A program made the translations under genes and the position numbers. The notes under the pieces are model-generated. The model was not told the DNA's origin. It searched no databases and saw only the letters and a program-made list of their open reading frames with translations. This document shows positions 26,101-42,985 of a stretch of 64,000 bases of DNA, one piece after another (the first letter of the stretch is position 1; each line of letters opens with the position of its first letter). The stretch is from Trichoplax adhaerens (Eukaryota > Placozoa > Uniplacotomia > Trichoplacea > Trichoplacidae): NCBI RefSeq assembly GCF_000150275.1, contig NW_002060956.1, positions 1,573,207 to 1,637,206 of the forward strand, given 5' to 3'.

Positions 26101-29100
26101 CTATTTAGTTTACAGTAAGACTTATATTCTAAGATAGAGTATTATTCTGCGCTTCTACTTAAATGACGTATATATTTTCCTAAATAGATTATGGATTGCA
26201 TTGTCTAAGGAAGACTCTTCGTTATTAAAATAGTGGCACTGAATCAAAATCTCGTGAACTGGAATACGATAACGAGAATATAATCCAGAAAAAGCTTTGA
26301 TATGTTTAGTAAGATCCTGGTAGAACTGGCAAGAAACAAACTGTTACATGACTAGTAATGGTTAATTCTATTCTAACAACAAGTATTACGGTTTTGATTG
26401 CAAAATAGTATCATTCGTCGATCTTTTCAACAGATATTAATCATAACTGATAGCTTTTTGACAACTTATGGCGATATTAACTAAAGATAATTACTTATTA
26501 ATAATCATGGCGTACCTTGCTTGATTAGGAATAATGCCGTAGTCTTTTTCCACGCCACGGCAATCTACTCGTTGAGCTTGCCATGATCCGATCACTCCGT
26601 TATACATGGTATCACGAACATGGAATATCTCTCCTTTTTTAAAAGTAAGCTCATTTAGAGCTATCCCATCGTAGTCGAAATTGCATCTAAGGTATATAGA
26701 AACCAAGTATTACTTAATAATTTACTGTTTTCGTAATATTTAACGGTCAACTTAATAGTTGTTTAGAAAGAAAAATTCAATTTACGATACGCAAAATTTT
26801 CTATTTAAGCGACATCTATACCTTATGTAAAATGAGTCCCCTGGCGAATCTCTAATTTCCGTGTAACCTATTTTTAGATTGACAAAGCTTAAGATTAACA
26901 CAGTAATCATACTGAGATGATAGATTATGCGATTTATTATATATTCCAGCACAACTGTAGCTCAACTAACGTCTTGGTTTATGCTTCGCAAGTAATGAAA
27001 TTCCTGAGCCAAGATCTAGCAGTACAAGAACAGCTTCTTCTCGGGTTAATTTTTTTAGCTCGATACCATTTGCCTACAATAATGAAAATATTTGCAGGAA
27101 AGTTGAAGACCTGGGGATTTAGATTATCGAACAGATCAAGAACTGCATCTATTCATCTACAACTAAAGCGGAGAAATTTACAAACATGGACTCGCATCTC
27201 AAAGTGTTCTCAAACATTACTATTTAGAAGGAACTAGGATCTCGATATACTCTTGTAAAATTGCAACGCGCATTAGAATGTACTCGCATCTCAAAATACT
27301 CTTTCAAAATAAGACTTGGAATGAATATATTAAATATCGAAAGCTAATCCTAGCTTAATCAAAATTGTTTTTGGTATGATGATTTGAGCTAATGATGGAA
27401 TTAACCTGTATAATTTCATCGCCAGCTTTTAACCCATTTATTTCGGCCGGACTATCTTTTTTGACGGAAGCAACAAATATTCCAACATCGTTGCCGCCAG
27501 CAATTTGAATACATAGATTGGTTTCTTTACGGAATTTGATTAATCTTGATGTCGCATTCCTAGTGAATTTTTAAAATGGCGTCAAAAATTTATTTTTGGG
27601 TCACCGATTATTACAGTAGTTCTCAATGAGGATAGACAGCCTGCAACTTACTCATCATCCGACGAGCATCGACTTTTCGCCTTGTCTTCAGCATTGCTTT
27701 TCTTGGGTGTTGAATCAACTACTTCAGGCAAAGGCATTGGACTTAATTGTGTACTGGTAGGTGTAGCAGTATTACTGCGAGGAGAAACTTGCAATGGCTG
27801 AGAATTCGTTTCAGCTAATTCTTGCTGTCTTGATGATGAAGGAGCTTCATCGAAAGAAGTATTAGTATTAATATCTTGATTTGTTCCTTGTTTTGTGTTC
27901 CCTAGTGAAAGTTGCAGTTTGGATTTATGTCTGCTTGGCCTCTCTGATTCCCTTTTTTTATTAATAAGTTGTACAGGCGGTGACGAATAGGTTGTATTCC
28001 TTGAAATCGATTGGATTTCGGTGCTTGATTTTGCTTCTCTACTAGTATGACTTATTACATTTAATCCTAGAATAAAATTCATTAGTTCTCAATTAATTCG
28101 GACATTGAGTACACAGAGTTTCCATTTCATGCGTGCGGCTACCAATATCGACATGGACGTGGATATGAATGAGTAATAGCATACTGGAGTGCATTTACAA
28201 TTACAGTACTTACCACCTGGAGACGATTTGCTTGGAATTATTGCCGATGATGTTTTAATTGGATTTTTCTCACTTCGAGAAGGATGACTGGCTATGACTA
28301 ATTCCACACTATCGCTTTGGCTCATTAAATTTTCTAATACTGCGATCGACATGTTTTCCACCTTAGTTCCATTTATCTGAAATATTGAAGATGATTAGAA
28401 CAAGAGATGCACATGAAGCCGAAATAGGAGTAATATCATACTTTAAGGTAGTGATTGGCCGTTATGCTTAACTGTGATATATTAGTAGAGCAGCATGTAA
28501 TTTTATCCACAAAAGTAGCAAAGTAGTTGAAGAATGATTAATCTAATTTAATGATCGAACCTCTTGAATGATATCGCCTTCATTAATGCGAGCATCTGAT
28601 GCAGGACCACCTATTGTAACTCGTCTAGCTACAACTTGGGAACATAATTTCAATCCAAATCCTAAAGTGTCACAGCGATATTAAAAAATTTTCAGTAAAA
28701 CTCCTTTGATGATCATAATTCGACAAATAATATGGACTATGCTTTAGGACGTACCAATAGTCTTTTTGTGATATTACTTACCAGATAATCGAGGATCAAT
28801 GCTTCGAAATATTCTAACTTTCCTACCAGTTAATGAATTTAAAGCTACAAGTTCCTTTTTTCTTTTAAGCAGCTAGTCATAAGTAAGTAGAAGTTAATGT
28901 TACTTTGCTATATTTGGTTTTTACTATATCATCAAATCGACTCTATTTTAAAGGGAAAAAGTTAACAATCATTCATCACTTGTTTCTCTTACTATATCTA
29001 CTCTTTGGCCAGTTTCTTTTAATGTTTTTACGGCAAAAGCATGAGTAACATTAGCTAAAGATACATGGTTTACTTTTATTAAATGATCTTTTCGCCTGTA

Positions 29101-32100
29101 AAATATAAATGTAGCAAGATTTATTGCGAAGTAGTTTAGCATTTAGGTATTAAACTCACGCCCATCATACTAAGCAATTAGATATACGTATACGCAACAG
29201 CAATTATTTGTTACTTGCCCTATTTAAGCTTAAGATTGAAAATAGCTTTACGGTATTAAATAGATATCTAATAGAAAAATATTTATCATTTATGCTACTT
29301 AAGTAGATACTAAAATGGTCTTATAGTATTAGTTTTTGAGCTGAATACTACGCGTCTTTGCAACTAAAATCGAATAATAGGTTCCAATGTAACCTTTAAT
29401 AATTAATATTTATAATAGTTAATTCGTGATTTCTACAGTACAACTTAACATTAAAAAAACATGAGTAAGAAAGCACAGTATATATAAGTATAATCAGAAC
29501 CGATAAAAGGAATTCTCGGATTGAAAGAATGATAATGCACTGCTATTTCGGTTTTAGATCTCGACAAAGTTTTAGCATGCTTGTAGTAATGGTAGTTTAA
29601 TTGGTTCTACCTAGTGTAGGAGTCTAATAAGGAAGCTAAGGAAAATTTTAAGACTGTAAGCTAAATACTATGGTAATAATTCTAGTAATTAATATTGAAT
29701 TAGTACTTAGATAACAGTGACGAGTTTGCGTAGGTTTCGGGTATTCATGATAAATGTTAATAATGGGAAATAAATTTATTATCATATGTGACAAATTACC
29801 TTAATTTACCATCGGCCGGACCGCCTTTTAAAACTTCTTTGACAATAATGCCAACACTTTGATCCTCTGAGTAAGGGTTATCGATTCCTCCAGTTACCGC
29901 AAAGCCGCAGCTGTTCATTAATGGAGGCTAAAGGGAGAGGTAAGGGGATAAGTAATTATATGTGTAACGGGAAGGCTGATGGCATATTTAATAGAATCTC
30001 TTATTATATAATATATGTCAACTTGAGTTAAAATATTTCAGCAATATTATCCTTATCGAAAGGTAAGATTTTCATTAACTATGGTTCTGAGATAATTTAA
30101 TGTAGGTTGTATATTCAAAGGATTTAACTTGACTAGATGGTGTCTTGTTTACAATTTTTAGCGTGATTAATCTTGTTAATCACCGATACTGTAATTTATT
30201 ATTCAATCTTTCATACCTTTTCTATAACCACCTGGATCATTTCATATTTTGAATCATTGGTGATTTTCTATTTGAAAAAAATATACAGTGATAAAATTCA
30301 ATATAAACTCGATAATTAAAACTAACATGATATAATTAAATTGCTATCTTTGGCCGGCCCATGGTCAATGATATTGTAATATCGCGTACTACACATTCAT
30401 CTATAGCTTGATGAATATTGTAACATTTTGTGGCTTGCATATTAATGATGAATTCTATAAGCTATTTTAATCGCTTAATCCTCCCTTATAGTATATAAAT
30501 AGAAAAACATTGGGTATTGCCAAGTTTAGTAGAAGGCAGTATAAGATGTTGCCGCCGTTAAAAATTGGCAGTTATTACGCGATGCTAAATATCCGTTGAA
30601 TGGTAAAGCTATGATAAATAAATTAACGTCTTAGCATAGGTTATGTTGAGCTAGGTATCTATAATGAAAACCACTTGTAAATAATTCGATTTACTCTTAG
30701 CTAAAATAAGCATCATAATAATTATATCACCGTTATATTGTACTTGCATCTTGTCATATTGCCTTTAATTAAACAATTTCATTATATCTCGACAGGAAAT
30801 AAAGTAAATGTTGTTCACTCATGATGAAATATTTATAAAAGGGGATTGTAGTTTTTGAGATATAAAAATTTGTAAATATAGGCATTATAGTTTAATTGAA
30901 TTCATTATTGCAGCATCACTTTGAATAATTGACTATTGTATATCGTGAATAACTTAATTATCTTTAAATATGGACTTCTAGATTTACTCGTTTATGTGCA
31001 GTGTGTACAAGTGCATATAGTCGGTCTAGAAGCCTATATCTTAAACCAGAATATGGTACGATGTGGTAACAGTCCTAATTAAATGTCAGAATCTTTGAAC
31101 TATATTTCAGAATGACATTAATGAAATTGAAAAATATGCGGCATTTTGCATCGATGACTTTTCTGCCATCTGAGCAACAATTAGACATTGTTTCAAATTT
31201 AATCATCTTGTCGACTTCTAGATGTTCAGGGACAAATTACTAAATTCTTGAGGAAATCAATAGAGCATTATACAAGTTTAGAGCACTAACATACCGCCAT
31301 TCATTTCATGTCAAAGATTATAAATGCTCATGTAATTCTATAGGTCAGAAATTTTACTTCATTTTAGCCCACATATCATGATAGTTCCTACGTCCAGTAT
31401 CCAATATGTTCAAATACAACATATTTTTAGTTTATGTTCTTAACATAAGCTAGACAAGTTTTCGATAAGAATTAAGCTCTGAGACATGCTATTACTAAAA
31501 TAAGTTAACTTGAATTTAGATTTACTACATTCCTCCAATCTTGATAGTTTTTCCACAGATATATTCGAAATATCCTGCGATATATTCAATATTAACATAA
31601 AAGTCCCTTTATTTGATTAAGCTGACATCTTTCAATGGAGATTTAAATTCAGGGATTCACTATAGCAGAAATTAGTTCAGTAAACTTATTTTAAATTATG
31701 ATACGATATCATTATTATTTTCGTAACTGTGATAAGTTTAATAAGTCATGAAAGAAAATAAAGTGCTTTGTTTGAAATGTTTAAACGTATTTACAAGATG
31801 ATTGAGATAAAAATTTTCAAATTGGCTGAAGCAGAAGAGTTTAAACTGACGTCATGACTAAGGGATTGGCTATTAATTATCACTGGATATTCTTCCAAGG
31901 TTTGGACTGTGCATAGAAACAAAATAAAACTTATAATGCATAGAAATGACTTCATTCCTATTTTCGATAGCATCATGGTATTTTATGAATGATTATTAGG
32001 CAGTCACCAAAGCTTTATAGCTTAACAACCATGATATTGTACATATGAATGTAAGATTTTTTATAGCTGATAATTAGTGGCTCAAGATGATTTAGGATCT

Positions 32101-35100
32101 ATTTATATCTTATCAATAGTACAACAGATGGTAGCGTCGATATTTTGATTCCTTGTATTGCTTATATTCATAGTATACTTCATATATACCAAGGGTAGAT
32201 TATGGCGGTTTGCAGATTTCTTAGAACTTTGGAATAAGCCCTATTGTGATAAATGTCTAGTTATTGCAGGATACCTGCTGACTACTAATAGTGCTTTGAA
32301 GTCTTGAAGATCTAGTAGACTATACATTATTTTTTATTATGGTAGCGGAAAAAATATGAGTGATATGTTTACACTATTAATGTTAACTGCTATTATGATA
32401 CATGTAATTTTAACCACTGATTTCTAAGTAAAAGATAAGGCAGATTTTTGTTAGATTTGAAATGCTGTTCTTACATTTTCTACTTACTAAAGGAATTTAT
32501 CATGGTGCTAAGTATAAATAAATAGTTTTGTTTTGATTCTTGACTATAATATTTAATCTTCAAATTTCCATCAGTACTACGGGCTACAATTGCCTTCGTA
32601 CAGTAGTTCTTGACCTATTACAGCAACAATAGATGATAGGCATCGCATGCTAGGGGTTTTTCCCTCCTTCTCTAAATTAAATTAGAGCCTGCCTACAATT
32701 ATATTATTTTTACCAGGAGACTAAACTCATAGCTTAATGACATCCTATTGCAAAATGAAGGTTCTTTAAGAAACATTTTTATGTTTACTTTGTTGTCTAA
32801 AGTTTTATTAGATTTATGACTCATGAAATTAAACTGTATTCCTATTTTAACAGGTTATACCTAGAGTTTTTCGGCCTGTTTTGTGTAACTGATAATTCTT
32901 AAATATTATGATTATTATTTAACTCTAGTCTATAGCTTCAAGATTTTTTTTCATTTGTTCTGATTACGTGGCGAGAATGATTAGTAAATGGCACAAAGGC
33001 GATATATGAGCGATTACTACAAGGTAGGAGCAACGTTAAAACGGAACAAATTCGATTGGTAGTAAAATTTTAGAATAAATTAATCTACTTGAAAAGATAA
33101 TCTGCGCTAGTTTCCAGATAAAATCGCGTCCACTAATCAAGCATATTTCTGAATAAAAAGAATCTAACCTATTATTTATCAATGAAATCTTGATGATAAT
33201 CTTTTTTACTCAATATAGCAAGAAATCTATAGTTAATGATGCTGTAGCGCTATGTCTTGTTTCTCACTATCGTATTTATCTGTTAATCGCTTGTTGTAAT
33301 ATACCTTCTGAATACTTATAGTTATAGTTTTTATAGTAAAGATGTACAGTATCTTTCATAAAAACTATAACTATTTTCCCTACTTTATTCTAGGTAATTT
33401 GTCGGCTATTATACCATAATTGCAGTAATGAATTTCCTTAACCATGGGGATCAATTTCTTTATTATCTACTTCCTTTTTACGTTTAATTCTTTCAACATT
33501 TTAGAGTTGTATAATTGACGTTGTTGGATATCTATCGCGATGAAACTAAATTGGCTAGATGAAAACTATCGCATTTTGTTTGACAATTTCGGCATTTTTG
33601 ACATAAGCTATTGATGATATGGTATAATAGCGATAACTCAGTTGTTCAACAATGAATTACAAAACTGATATGATTTGCATCATTTTATCTGCATAGTATT
33701 ACGAAATAGTCTCGGGTAGAATCAAATAATTGGTTCATCAATGCTAATCAGTTCGTCTATCCTACAGCTGTAGGAAAATTAATATTCGCCGCTTGATAGG
33801 AAAGGAATGATTATATCGTGGTGCGTTGAATGATAATTTAGGGATTTCCCTGAAATTATTACTCTCCATGTCTCATATAAATACCTTCTCAAGAGAACAT
33901 ATGTGAATGATCTAAGGGGTGGGATATATATTCAGGAAGGATTGTATTCGGCTTTAATATTTTCAAGAGTATGCATAAATTAATAAGTAAAATAACTTGA
34001 CTTTACGCCTATGAAACATGATTAACTGGTTAAGAAATAGGCTCTAAAAAATGGTATATGAGTACACCATCATCATTGCAGGCTATTTCGAAAAAGGATC
34101 GTTATTCAGGTAGCCATAAAAATGGATAAAGAGTGATAACTGTGGCGATAGCCTATCTTGAAGTGTTTCCTAATTACGATTTACAAGGGTCCATAGTACT
34201 GTAATAGTGATTATTGCGCTTATTTAATTAACTTAGCATCTGGTTATGGGCTAAAATGGTCTCTTGAAATGATAAAATGTGATACATTTTACTGTCATAA
34301 AAGTACTATCACAACTATAAGGACTTTTAATTTGTACTGAAATTACCAGGTAAAAGTGGTACAGAAAGTGAAGGCTAAAGGGAAGATATCTGTAGTTGTT
34401 GCGATCGACTTTCGTTCTTGAATAATTATTGAATTTATTTCAGTTTTCTATTAGACGTATTACTAAGCTTCCATAATTATAATTTGATAAAATGATCATG
34501 TCCTAGCATCAAATTTATCTTAAGACGATCACTAAATAAAAATAAGATTTAAGTTCTCGGACTAGTAGATATCTAAATTAAATACCAAAATACTACCAAC
34601 AACTATTGAAATTTTATTAAGGAAAGAATGGATTATGTTATGGTTAAAAGGTTATGCTTTATAAGTGAAGATGAAAGGTAATTAAATATTCTTTCTTATT
34701 ATAAATCTTGATCGATTAGGATGTGACTGTTGTTCTTAACTACTTTCTTGTTGACTGGATTTAATAAAATGTAAATAGGATCAAAATTAACTTTATTTTC
34801 CTGGCTGTATTTGCCGATTGTCACTTTCTGATTACTGAGACTTTTAAAATTAACTTCTCCTTAAATGTCATTAGCGGTTATTTCAGATAAGGACCGACCA
34901 AGTAAATAAAGGCGAATAATCTATTTGTTTAGCTCGCTCAGTATAGAACACTGTATTAGCTATGGAATGTTAACTAGTCGATCGATGGCGTGATAGGTGT
35001 CTATTTATTGAAAAAGGCATTCTAACAGCACTAATAACTACTTTTTCCGTGTAAGAGTTATGATGCTGACTTCATTTTTAAGAACTGCAGAAAAAAAAAT

Positions 35101-35980
35101 AGCATAAGGTCTAAAACAAAAAGGCAAATAGTAGCCTATGTATTTATCAATGATGTTATCTGTATACGAATACAGTGAATATAAGTGGACAACTTCATTA
35201 TTTTACTGTAAATTATGATCGATACGGTGGCCAAAAAGGAATAATAATGATTATTATCATGTTTGAAATTTCGAAATGATATGTGTGATATTAAACTAGA
35301 TAGGATGTGAAGAACAATAAACATTATCCTATGCATTAAGACTACAGTAAAACATTGAACAATAACAGTATTAACTTAATAGTAGAGGTTAACTTGATAT
35401 AAAATTGAAAACAAGATATCGTTAAAGGGTTCAAAAGTTTTGTTGTTGACACTCTCTTACTATTTGAAGCTATCGATGTAGATTAATGAGCAATGAGATC
35501 AAATGGATGAATACTTAGTGAGTAATTTATTTCATGGATCTCCCTCTAACGAGGACAGCAAGAGGAAATTATTAGTGGCTCAATGGGTAATTGATGATAT
35601 TTACATGTTTATCGACTATCGTACTACGAGGAATGTCGTTTTAGATGTAGTAGAATCAGTTTTTAATTCAAATTCGTTGGATGGAAAAGTAGTTGTAACA
35701 AGACATGATCATGATATCTCATAATAACATTTCATTAATCTCTACATCAACTTACGCTAAATTCGGATGAGCTATTATGATTTAAAGTTGAAAAACCGCT
35801 TCCGTTTTTCGAATCCAGTGTTAGCGACTTATTGGAGCGGTCATTCATGACGGAAATTGAAGACATTCTCTTCGGTGGCAGAGGTGGAGGAATGCCAGTA
35901 CGAGATAGATTCGTGTCCATCTTGATGGAACGTGGGAACGTCCTTGATGGCAAACAATATGCTGTACTTGTCGAATACAT
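20122..35980 (-). CDS. TJP1: Zonula occludens / tight junction protein homologue (MAGUK), complete
   Basis: Junctional scaffold at the cytoplasmic face of epithelial contacts. Exons: 35980-35756, 30267-30217, 29927-29800, 29095-28993, 28872-28782, 28661-28561, 28376-28214, 28066-27652, 27559-27406, 27073-26971, 26867-26822, 26686-26516, 25980-25820, 25713-25627, 25273-25178, 25037-24982, 24796-24687, 24473-24361, 24203-24106, 23958-21464, 20730-20381, 20243-20122. All phases agree; 1812 aa. Domains: PDZ1 about 85-170 (GFAVTGGIDNP), PDZ2 about 190-270, Ser-rich linker, PDZ3 about 427-515 (GGNDVGIFVA), SH3 about 520-590 (GDSFYIR), guanylate-kinase-like about 665-815 (RPVVILGPIADV; HLYPIVIY), an 831-codon acidic Ser/Asp/Glu-rich exon, and ZU5 about 1665-1812 (GAIPEGVEQDLYFKV; LLSPLVMCGPSGI), ending HIDHF as vertebrate ZO-1 does. 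Exon 1 is least sure: it lies 5.5 kb upstream but fits in phase 0 and has an in-frame stop before its ATG. Confidence 0.94.
30268..35755 (-). other. First intron of the ZO gene (as modelled)
   Basis: 5.5 kb of AT-rich sequence. It contains a perfect 17 bp hairpin at 33318-33374 and nested inverted repeats near 30974-31036. Two open frames are noted but not called: - strand 31976-31791 (61 codons, signal-peptide-like start) and + strand 35503-35724 (73 codons). An alternative first ZO exon could hide here. Confidence 0.5.
33318..33374. repeat. Perfect 17 bp inverted repeat with inner 6 bp stem
   Basis: 33318-33334 is the exact reverse complement of 33358-33374. Inside the loop, AAAGAT (33338-33343) pairs with ATCTTT (33351-33356), capped by GTACAGT. 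As RNA it would fold into one long hairpin with a small internal loop. Confidence 0.85.
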
Positions 35981-37712
35981 TCTTCCGTTAACGGTATCAA
36001 CTTTCCGATTAACCGATCTCGATGGCTAAATGATTTTAGCTATCGATGACTGCGATATACCTCTAGAGTATATTTCTTTCTTATTATTTTTAAAGTTGAA
36101 ATTCAGTTATAAGATATATCTTGAAGAAATTGAGCGTCTAAAATTGATGAAAAGGTTAGAAAATGCGTGATTTTGCCAGAGTTTCAAGTTGTTGTAAATA
36201 ATGTCAATACTTTTCTCTCCACGATGATTACGTTGCTTTCCTCATTCAACTTCGATCAATATTAAAGCCGTTAGCAATCCCATCTACGCTGTACTATTGC
36301 ATGAAGATAATGAATATCTTGGATAACGATTGAGCAATATTGCTCAACGTGTAGAATGACTTGCTGAAATTGAGGGTTAGGATGGCGAATGGAAGCTTTG
36401 GTACGACACAACTCAATTTCTGGTTGTATAATTTTGCGTCTCTTCAAATTACCCTATTGTTTGAACCGTAGCTAAGATAATTCCAAGCTAGATTACAACT
36501 GCTGTAGTAGTAATGGTGACAAATAAAGTTGACAAAGAAGATGAATACGCATGTAATGTTTGAAAGGTTTGAACTACAAACAAATTCTATACAATTGAGC
36601 TAGGATTGCATTCTTTTCCTCCTTATATTGACGACTACTATGTATACTTTGTTCGTCCTCCCAGCAGATACAAACAATATTAGCGAAAAAGATCCTGCTA
36701 TCATCCAATTTCAATGACACATCATGTACTATAACCAACTGATGACGATGGCCTATTGACACATTTAAAGAATCGACTACCTATTGTCAATATTAACGGT
36801 AGGCTATTTGAATAACCAATGAATGATAGCCATAAATTATTTAAACAAAACCTAATTAATAATAGAACAGCGTCGCATGCTTCAAAATAGATCATCATTT
36901 GTTACTTCAACTGATGTAATTAAATTGGCAAGTTTAATTACCACTTGTAGCCTAAAAAATGACAGTTTAACTCTGTTATATTGACAGTACATTATGGTAA
37001 GTGACTGCATAGTTTACCAAGACCATTTCTGCAACTTACAATGCGATGCGGCAATATGGCTTTAATCATCGTACAGAAAGGCTACTGTAGAACAAGCAGT
37101 CTTTTAAGCTATTAGTGTAGAATAATTGTACTGTAAATGAGCCTCTTGAAATCCACATATTGTAAGATATTTAACAACATATCATTTTGCCTTTTTTATG
37201 TCAGATGATGACAGCTTGTTGACGGGAGAATTAAACTCTACGAAGAGTTGGCGTACGATGATGGTATGCAATAGTAGCCATCATGGGCTTATTGCAAAAC
37301 TGTAACAACGACGTACATTCACAATAATTACAAAAATTGGCTTATGATAGGAAATAGAAATCTTTAAAGTATGATTACCAGGATATCGACAATGTACACT
37401 TAAAAATCATCGTAGTTATGTACAAAGAATGGAAGGATAAAAGAGGTGTGGCAAGATAATTCGTGACAAAAGTAACATTTATATTACAAGTTTAGAATAT
37501 TGCTTGCATAACAAAATTTTTAGCCAATAAGCTCGCGATATAAGCTCAATGATGAAATTCCATTGCTAGATTAGATTAAGTAAAAGTTGATTAAATCTTA
37601 CAAAGTCTTGCAAATATGGTAATTATATAAGGATAAGCCAACTGTCGACTACATCCAATAGTAAAGCATTACATCATTTCATCTTTTGGTAAAGACAGTT
37701 ATGATTTCTAAA
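35981..37712. other. Upstream region of ZO / downstream of PNO1
   Basis: 1.7 kb between two genes on the same strand. No exon, repeat or RNA gene was recognised. It should hold the ZO promoter if 35980 is the real start, and the PNO1 3' UTR. Confidence 0.4.
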
Positions 37713-40137
37713 TTAAAATTTCTCTGACGTTCTATCAGCGACACGTCTCATTTGGCCATATACCTTAGAAGGAGGGCTCCCTAGAAAGTAATCAGAAAAA
37801 TGCCATAAATCGATCCACACTAAAGAGTTTCAGATTTCTTAGGTTATTACTGGCAAAATTTTACGTCAGATTCAATTCTAAGTTTGTAATCAATTATCGC
37901 TACTTCTAAATACTGCCAATGCAATCTATCGATGCTAGACGATAACACAGTTTGTGTTTTCTTACTATTAGGTACGAATTCACTACAAGGCGATCAAAAA
38001 TTACCTAAAATTAAATTGCAAATCGCTGTTTTCGCCATTCGTATATTTTGGAATGATCCCAATATATGAATTTTACTGAAAGATAATAAATAAAAAAGTT
38101 TTCAGAACGTATTGAGTCATAGTAGATATGCTAACAAAATATATTTAGAAACGATAAAAATTAGAACATTCTCCGTAGCTTAATGGCAAAACTAAAGCTT
38201 GTACAGCTTACAAAGGGTATTTCTGCATGAATTTGTATAAACGAATAAGTTTGTATTTAGAGTAAAATGCTGGTATTCACAACATTCTACAGTATAAAAA
38301 TATATTTATATATTACATATACATTACCTGTCAGCAAGAACAATTCGTGTTTTCGTAACATTTTCGATGGTAAATTTAGTCTTGCCACCACTACCAGCAA
38401 TTCTACCTATAGCTCGGGATAAGTGGTCACCTTTCAGAGGCTTGACTAGAGAAAGAGAAATAGTATAACAGCGCTAATGTCAAATGATTGATTAACGAAA
38501 AATTTCTGTGACATTGTAATAAGAATTAATCAACATAAGCTATTTCAGTAGCAATAGATTAGGAAAATTCTAGTTGATTTCCTTACCATCAGTAACTTCG
38601 AATGAATCGATATATAGATCATCTAATCGGATTAGAGCTAAAGCATCCTAAATGAGAGATAAGAGTCTATTAGTCACTACGATGATATCATTCCATACTT
38701 GCAGTTCTCTATCCTAGAAACTTTAGGCCGCCATTTACTGTACCTCTACTGCGAATCCTAATACAAAAGCTTGAACAAAATCAGCAGCTTTTTGTATAGC
38801 GTTAAGGTCAGTTGTTTCTGAACCCGTCTACATAGAAGAATGGTAATACTTTAATTAATATTCGAGCAAATGCACCATTTTTGGGTTAAGCAAAGCTAAG
38901 TATAGATTAATAATTTATTCTCTTAACTGTAACAAAAGTATTCTATCCACTAAACAAGTACAGAAATATGTTGTAGATTTAAAACATTTTTTCGATATGG
39001 AATTAAGATGAACATGTATACTGACATCAAATATATACGAGAGTTATGTAAGGTGAGAGCAGTTGTTCTAGTCACAATCGATAACAACTAACGTGAATAC
39101 AACCTTGATCTCAACATTTCTTGTCTTCAGATTAAATCGAATTTGTAGCTTCAACTTTTCGACAACTGGCGTATAGATGTTCACCCAATTGTCCTTCAGA
39201 GGTGTATAACGATGTGATGGTATAGCTAATTTTCGTAATTGCCTGTTTACCTGCCAACGTGAGTCGATTTCATTGAATACAAAGTTAGTATTTCATACTT
39301 TTAGGGAAATGACTTGTTACTACAATTTGCCTAGGTTAATACTTGATGTTGTATTTTGTTGCTGTTAAATTAGAATGACTATCTAGGGCAGTGTCTATAC
39401 TGTACTGTATAACCTATGAAGACTGGAGAAGACCCAAGAAGGCTCTACTAATGTAGACTATCATGAATTACTCATGCAAAAGTCGAGAAACGAGGCTCAA
39501 TCACGCTGGGATATATTTTATGTTTCAAAGTTTTTAACAATGTACAATATCACTTTATATTCAACTGCAGTAGCCATTGTATGCTCTATTTCTTCTACTA
39601 TGTCATTGTGAATGGTAGCGATATTGGGTTAACGATTATGGAGTTTATACGCGTACACATTGAATTCAAGCAATTCATAGCATACGAGAATGCTCTACAG
39701 TAATACGTTCATTCATTTTTCTCTTATTGCAATTATTGTAGAGGATAGTATATAGCATAGCCACTACGCTTGTGACGTTAGCATTTCATTTGACGGAATG
39801 ATTAGCAAACCGTAAGCTTATTATAGATTGCATGATAAGTTATTTGAAAGAACAGATATTAAAGCACTTGATGTCAACTTATGACCAATGGTAAGCTATA
39901 AGCTACTAAAATAGTACAGCAATGGAATGCAAGCTTGCAAGTAATTCATCTCTCTCTCTCTACCTTGGATTTTCCAGGTTTTAATGGTGGAAATTTCGGT
40001 CTATTGGAAGGATCAACAGTAAATGAGGATACTTCTGAATCTTGGTGGCCTCTCTTCTTTCCTTGTATCATGCTTTCCATTTCCGATGGCGAAGCTATTT
40101 GATCATTTGCATTGCTTTGCAGATTGTCGGCCATCAT
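37713..40137 (-). CDS. PNO1: RNA-binding protein PNO1 (Dim2), 40S ribosome assembly factor
   Basis: Nuclear/nucleolar KH-domain factor that binds the 3' end region of pre-18S rRNA and works with NOB1 in small-subunit maturation. Exons: 40137-39964, 39250-39104, 38827-38744, 38647-38587, 38445-38328, 38075-38005, 37780-37713. Phases agree throughout; 240 aa, near the human 252. Marker segments in order: [93 protein letters not shown] (the KH GxxG region), [11 protein letters not shown], and C-terminal PPSKVYGQM ending EKF. A second Met (residue 2) is an equal start choice. The first intron begins with a GA repeat right after the donor. It is divergently placed relative to ROPN1L, 1.6 kb apart. 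Confidence 0.95.

Positions 40138-42985
<2,848 letters not shown>

Noticed and set aside
38170-38215. tRNA-like segment (TAGCTTAATGG followed by an AGCT-stem with loop)
   Set aside because: It resembles an A box and an anticodon arm, but there is no GTTCRANYC B box and no matching acceptor stem.
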